Assembly (NCBI GenBank): GCA_046302715.1 | Contig: JBKCHQ010000041.1 | Location: forward strand, 1 to 18,879 | DNA from: CAMCXT01 sp046302715 | Lineage (GTDB): Bacteria; Bacteroidota; Bacteroidia; M30B66 | Length of the DNA stretch: 18,879 nt | Direction of reading: 5' to 3' | Part shown: one piece after another, positions 16,548-18,879 of the stretch | Layout of the letters: every line of letters begins with the position of its first letter | Numbering within the stretch: position 1 is the stretch's first letter | Made by a program: the position numbers and the translations under genes | The notes under the pieces: model-generated | The model's database searches: none | Told to the model about the DNA's origin: nothing | What the model saw: the letters and a program-made list of their open reading frames with translations, nothing else

Positions 16548-17831
16548 ATGGAATCTGAAATAATTGTAGGCCTAGATATCGGCACCACCAAAATTGTGGC
16601 CATGGTTGGCCGCCGCAACGAGCACGGAAAAATTGAAATTCTAGGCTATGGAAAAACCGCTTCAATTGGAGTAATGCGAGGCGTTGTAGCCAATATTGAC
16701 AGAACGGTTCAAAGTATCCGCAAGGCTGTTGAAGATGCCGAAAACAATTCGGGCGTAGAAATAAAGCTGGTTAATGTGGGAATTGCGGGCCAACACATTA
16801 AAAGCATACAGCATAATGGGCTTTTGATGCGCAAATCGTTTGACATTGAAATTACTCAGGAGGATATTGACACCTTAACGCAGGATATGTGTAAATTGGT
16901 GATGCCACCGGGTGAAGAGATAATTCATGCTTTACCTCAGGAATACAATATTGATCATGAGAAAGGCATCAAAGATCCTATTGGGATGTGCGGAATCCGC
17001 ATGGAGGCAAATTATCATATCATAACGGGACAGATTGCTGCAGCGAAGAATATTTACAAATGCGTAGACCGTGCTGGGCTTGAAACGGAAAGTTTGATTT
17101 TGGAGCCTTTAGCATCTGCCGAAGCGGTGTTGAGTCCAGGGGAAAAAGAGGCTGGTGTAGCCTTGGTTGATATTGGTGGCGGCACAACTGATATTGCCAT
17201 TTTCCAAGATGGAATAATACGACATACCGCTGTTATTGCATTGGGTGGCGATATTATAACTGAAGATATTAAAGAGGGCTGCACCATAATAAAAGATCAG
17301 GCCGAAATGTTGAAAGTGCGTTTTGGCTCGGCGCTGGCAACAGAAAGTAAAAATGAGGTGGTATCTATTCCCGGGCTCAAAAATAGAGCTCCCAAAGAAA
17401 TTTCGGTTCGAACCCTAGCCAGCATTATACAGTCGCGCATGGAAGATATTATTGAACATGTGTATTACGAGATCAAAAACTCGGGCTATGAGAAAAAGCT
17501 GATTGCTGGAATTGTCATTACTGGTGGCGGTTCTAAGCTTAAGCATGTAACTCAGTTAATGGAATACATGACCGGAATTGAAACCCGTATTGGTTATCCT
17601 AATGAGCATTTAGCTAAGGGCACAGACGAAATTGCTTCCCCCATGTACTCTACTTCTATAGGCCTTGTAATAAAAGGCTTTGAAAGGTATGACATGTTAA
17701 AAAGCAGTAAATCAGTTCAGGAAGGGCAAGTTCCCACCGGAACAACAGAACAGCCAAAGGGAGGGTTTTTAACCTCTTTTTTCGAAAAGACACGTAAATT
17801 TTTTGAGGAAGACAATCATAAAAACACATAA
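16548..17831 (+). CDS. ftsA: cell division protein FtsA
   Basis: Actin-like ATPase that tethers FtsZ filaments to the membrane and recruits later divisome proteins. The 427 residues show the actin-family nucleotide motifs: phosphate-1 GLDIGTTKIVAMVG (8-21), phosphate-2 VDIGGGTTDIAIF (207-219) and adenosine motif GIVITGGGSKLKHV (321-334). The SHS2/1C-type subdomain lies at about 84-160. After a polar linker, the C-terminal FLTSFFEKTRKFFEED (407-422) is amphipathic, as expected for the membrane-targeting helix. The start is 4 nt after ftsQ; 27 nt separate the stop from ftsZ. Confidence 0.97.
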   Translation: MESEIIVGLDIGTTKIVAMVGRRNEHGKIEILGYGKTASIGVMRGVVANIDRTVQSIRKAVEDAENNSGVEIKLVNVGIAGQHIKSIQHNGLLMRKSFDIEITQEDIDTLTQDMCKLVMPPGEEIIHALPQEYNIDHEKGIKDPIGMCGIRMEANYHIITGQIAAAKNIYKCVDRAGLETESLILEPLASAEAVLSPGEKEAGVALVDIGGGTTDIAIFQDGIIRHTAVIALGGDIITEDIKEGCTIIKDQAEMLKVRFGSALATESKNEVVSIPGLKNRAPKEISVRTLASIIQSRMEDIIEHVYYEIKNSGYEKKLIAGIVITGGGSKLKHVTQLMEYMTGIETRIGYPNEHLAKGTDEIASPMYSTSIGLVIKGFERYDMLKSSKSVQEGQVPTGTTEQPKGGFLTSFFEKTRKFFEEDNHKNT

Positions 17832-17858
17832 ACAACAACCATTTTAAAACCACAAACT

Positions 17859-18879
17859 ATGTCAGAAACAACAAACTTTAACCTCAATTTTGCCTTGAGC
17901 AATCAAACAGGTTCAATCATTAAAGTAATTGGAGTAGGTGGCGGCGGATCAAATGCCGTAAACCACATGTACAAACAAGGCATTCATGGCGTTGATTTTA
18001 TCGTGTGTAACACCGATGCGCAGGCACTTGAATCAAGTCCTGTTCCTGTAAAATTTCAGCTGGGTTATACGTTAACTCAAGGGCACGGCGCAGGTTCAAA
18101 TCCTGAACAGGGTCGTAATGCAGCTATAGAGAATATCGAAGAGATAAAGCGATTAATCTCTGACGGCACCAAAATGGTGTTCATCACCGCAGGGATGGGC
18201 GGCGGAACCGGGACCGGCGCCGCACCAATTATTGCAGCTGCTGCAAAAGAGTTAGGCATTCTAACGGTAGGTATTGTAACCATGCCATTTACAATGGAAG
18301 GTGTTACAAGAAGACACAAGGCTGCCGAAGGTATTGCCGAGCTTAAGAAAGCTGTTGATACCCTCATTGTTATATCTAATGATAAATTACGTGAGTTGTT
18401 TGGCAGCTTATCGGTGAGTGCTGCGTTTTCAAATGCCGATGATGTGTTAACCATTGCGGCGAAAGGGATTGCCGAAATTATTACGGTAACGGGCTACATT
18501 AATGTTGACTTTGCTGATGTGCAAACGGTTATGACCAACGGCGGAACGGCCATTATGGGTTCAGGGTCTGCCGAAGGCGAAAAACGGGCATTACGTGCCA
18601 TCGAAACAGCCTTGTCATCGCCGCTTCTTAACGATAGCAAAATAACTGGGGCAAAGCACATTCTTATCAATATAACCGGAGGAGAAAAAGAAATTTTACT
18701 CGACGAAATAGGTGAAATCATTGATTATGTGCAAGAAGAAGCAGGAAAAACTGCTAACGTAATCTTTGGTACCGGATCGGATGCCAAACTAGGTGACAAA
18801 ATAAATGTGATGCTCATTGCTACCGGCTTCGACAGCCAGGAGCAAAACCAGCAACGTGTCGTTAAAGCACTTAATGAAG
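17859..18879 (+). CDS. ftsZ: cell division protein FtsZ (3' end cut by window)
   Basis: Tubulin-like GTPase that forms the Z ring. From the ATG at 17859 the frame stays open to the window end, giving 340 codons. Visible motifs are the N-terminal KVIGVGGGGSNAVN (22-35), the tubulin signature GGGTGTG (114-120), NDKLRELFG, and the T7 synergy loop NVDFADV (215-221) with catalytic Asp217 and Asp220. The remaining C-terminal part, including the disordered linker and the conserved peptide that binds FtsA, lies beyond the window. The 27-nt gap after ftsA is A/C-rich with no Shine-Dalgarno sequence, typical of a Bacteroidota start. No separate promoter for ftsZ is visible in the gap. Confidence 0.97.
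   Translation, partial: MSETTNFNLNFALSNQTGSIIKVIGVGGGGSNAVNHMYKQGIHGVDFIVCNTDAQALESSPVPVKFQLGYTLTQGHGAGSNPEQGRNAAIENIEEIKRLISDGTKMVFITAGMGGGTGTGAAPIIAAAAKELGILTVGIVTMPFTMEGVTRRHKAAEGIAELKKAVDTLIVISNDKLRELFGSLSVSAAFSNADDVLTIAAKGIAEIITVTGYINVDFADVQTVMTNGGTAIMGSGSAEGEKRALRAIETALSSPLLNDSKITGAKHILINITGGEKEILLDEIGEIIDYVQEEAGKTANVIFGTGSDAKLGDKINVMLIATGFDSQEQNQQRVVKALNE

Noticed and set aside
17832..17858. A separate ftsZ promoter in the ftsA-ftsZ gap
   Set aside because: The 27-nt gap contains no TAnnTTTG element; an internal promoter within ftsA cannot be excluded but I see no convincing one.

Overview
The window (about 45% G+C by eye) is a typical chromosomal segment from a member of the Bacteroidota, probably class Bacteroidia; I cannot assign a genus. 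Four things point there. Good matches to the Bacteroidota promoter -7 element (TAnnTTTG) precede several genes. Most starts have A-rich leaders and lack a Shine-Dalgarno sequence. The FtsI homologue ends in a PASTA domain and MraY carries an extra loop. The division/wall cluster has the gene order usual in that phylum and lacks murF and ddl.

Positions 1-4140 hold housekeeping genes. A 5'-complete but 3'-truncated dnaG (primase, minus strand) is divergent from a trans-polyprenyl diphosphate synthase gene (plus strand), which is followed by a BrxA/BrxB-type bacilliredoxin. A hairpin then separates this plus-strand pair from a convergent minus-strand pair: an alpha/beta hydrolase gene whose stop overlaps the start of gatC.

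Positions 3866-4140 are the only sizeable intergenic region (275 nt). It carries a hydrolase promoter, an imperfect hairpin, and two clusters of 10-bp-spaced GTGGTA boxes in opposite orientation. The promoter-proximal cluster lies just in front of mraZ and is the likely MraZ autoregulatory operator.

Positions 4141-18879 are the dcw cluster, all on the plus strand: mraZ-rsmH-ftsL-ftsI-murE-mraY-murD-ftsW-murG-murC-ftsQ-ftsA-ftsZ, with ftsZ cut by the window end. Most junctions overlap by 1-11 nt or abut, so this is very likely one long, translationally coupled operon. It encodes cytoplasmic precursor synthesis (MurC, MurD, MurE), the lipid steps (MraY, MurG), septal polymerisation and cross-linking (FtsW, FtsI), the FtsQ/FtsL scaffold, and the FtsA/FtsZ ring. 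MurE has the DNPR motif of meso-diaminopimelate-adding enzymes.

I found no mobile element, CRISPR array, tRNA, rRNA or defence system. Nothing here looks like a wholly undescribed system. The most interesting non-coding signal is the pair of inverted MraZ-box clusters.
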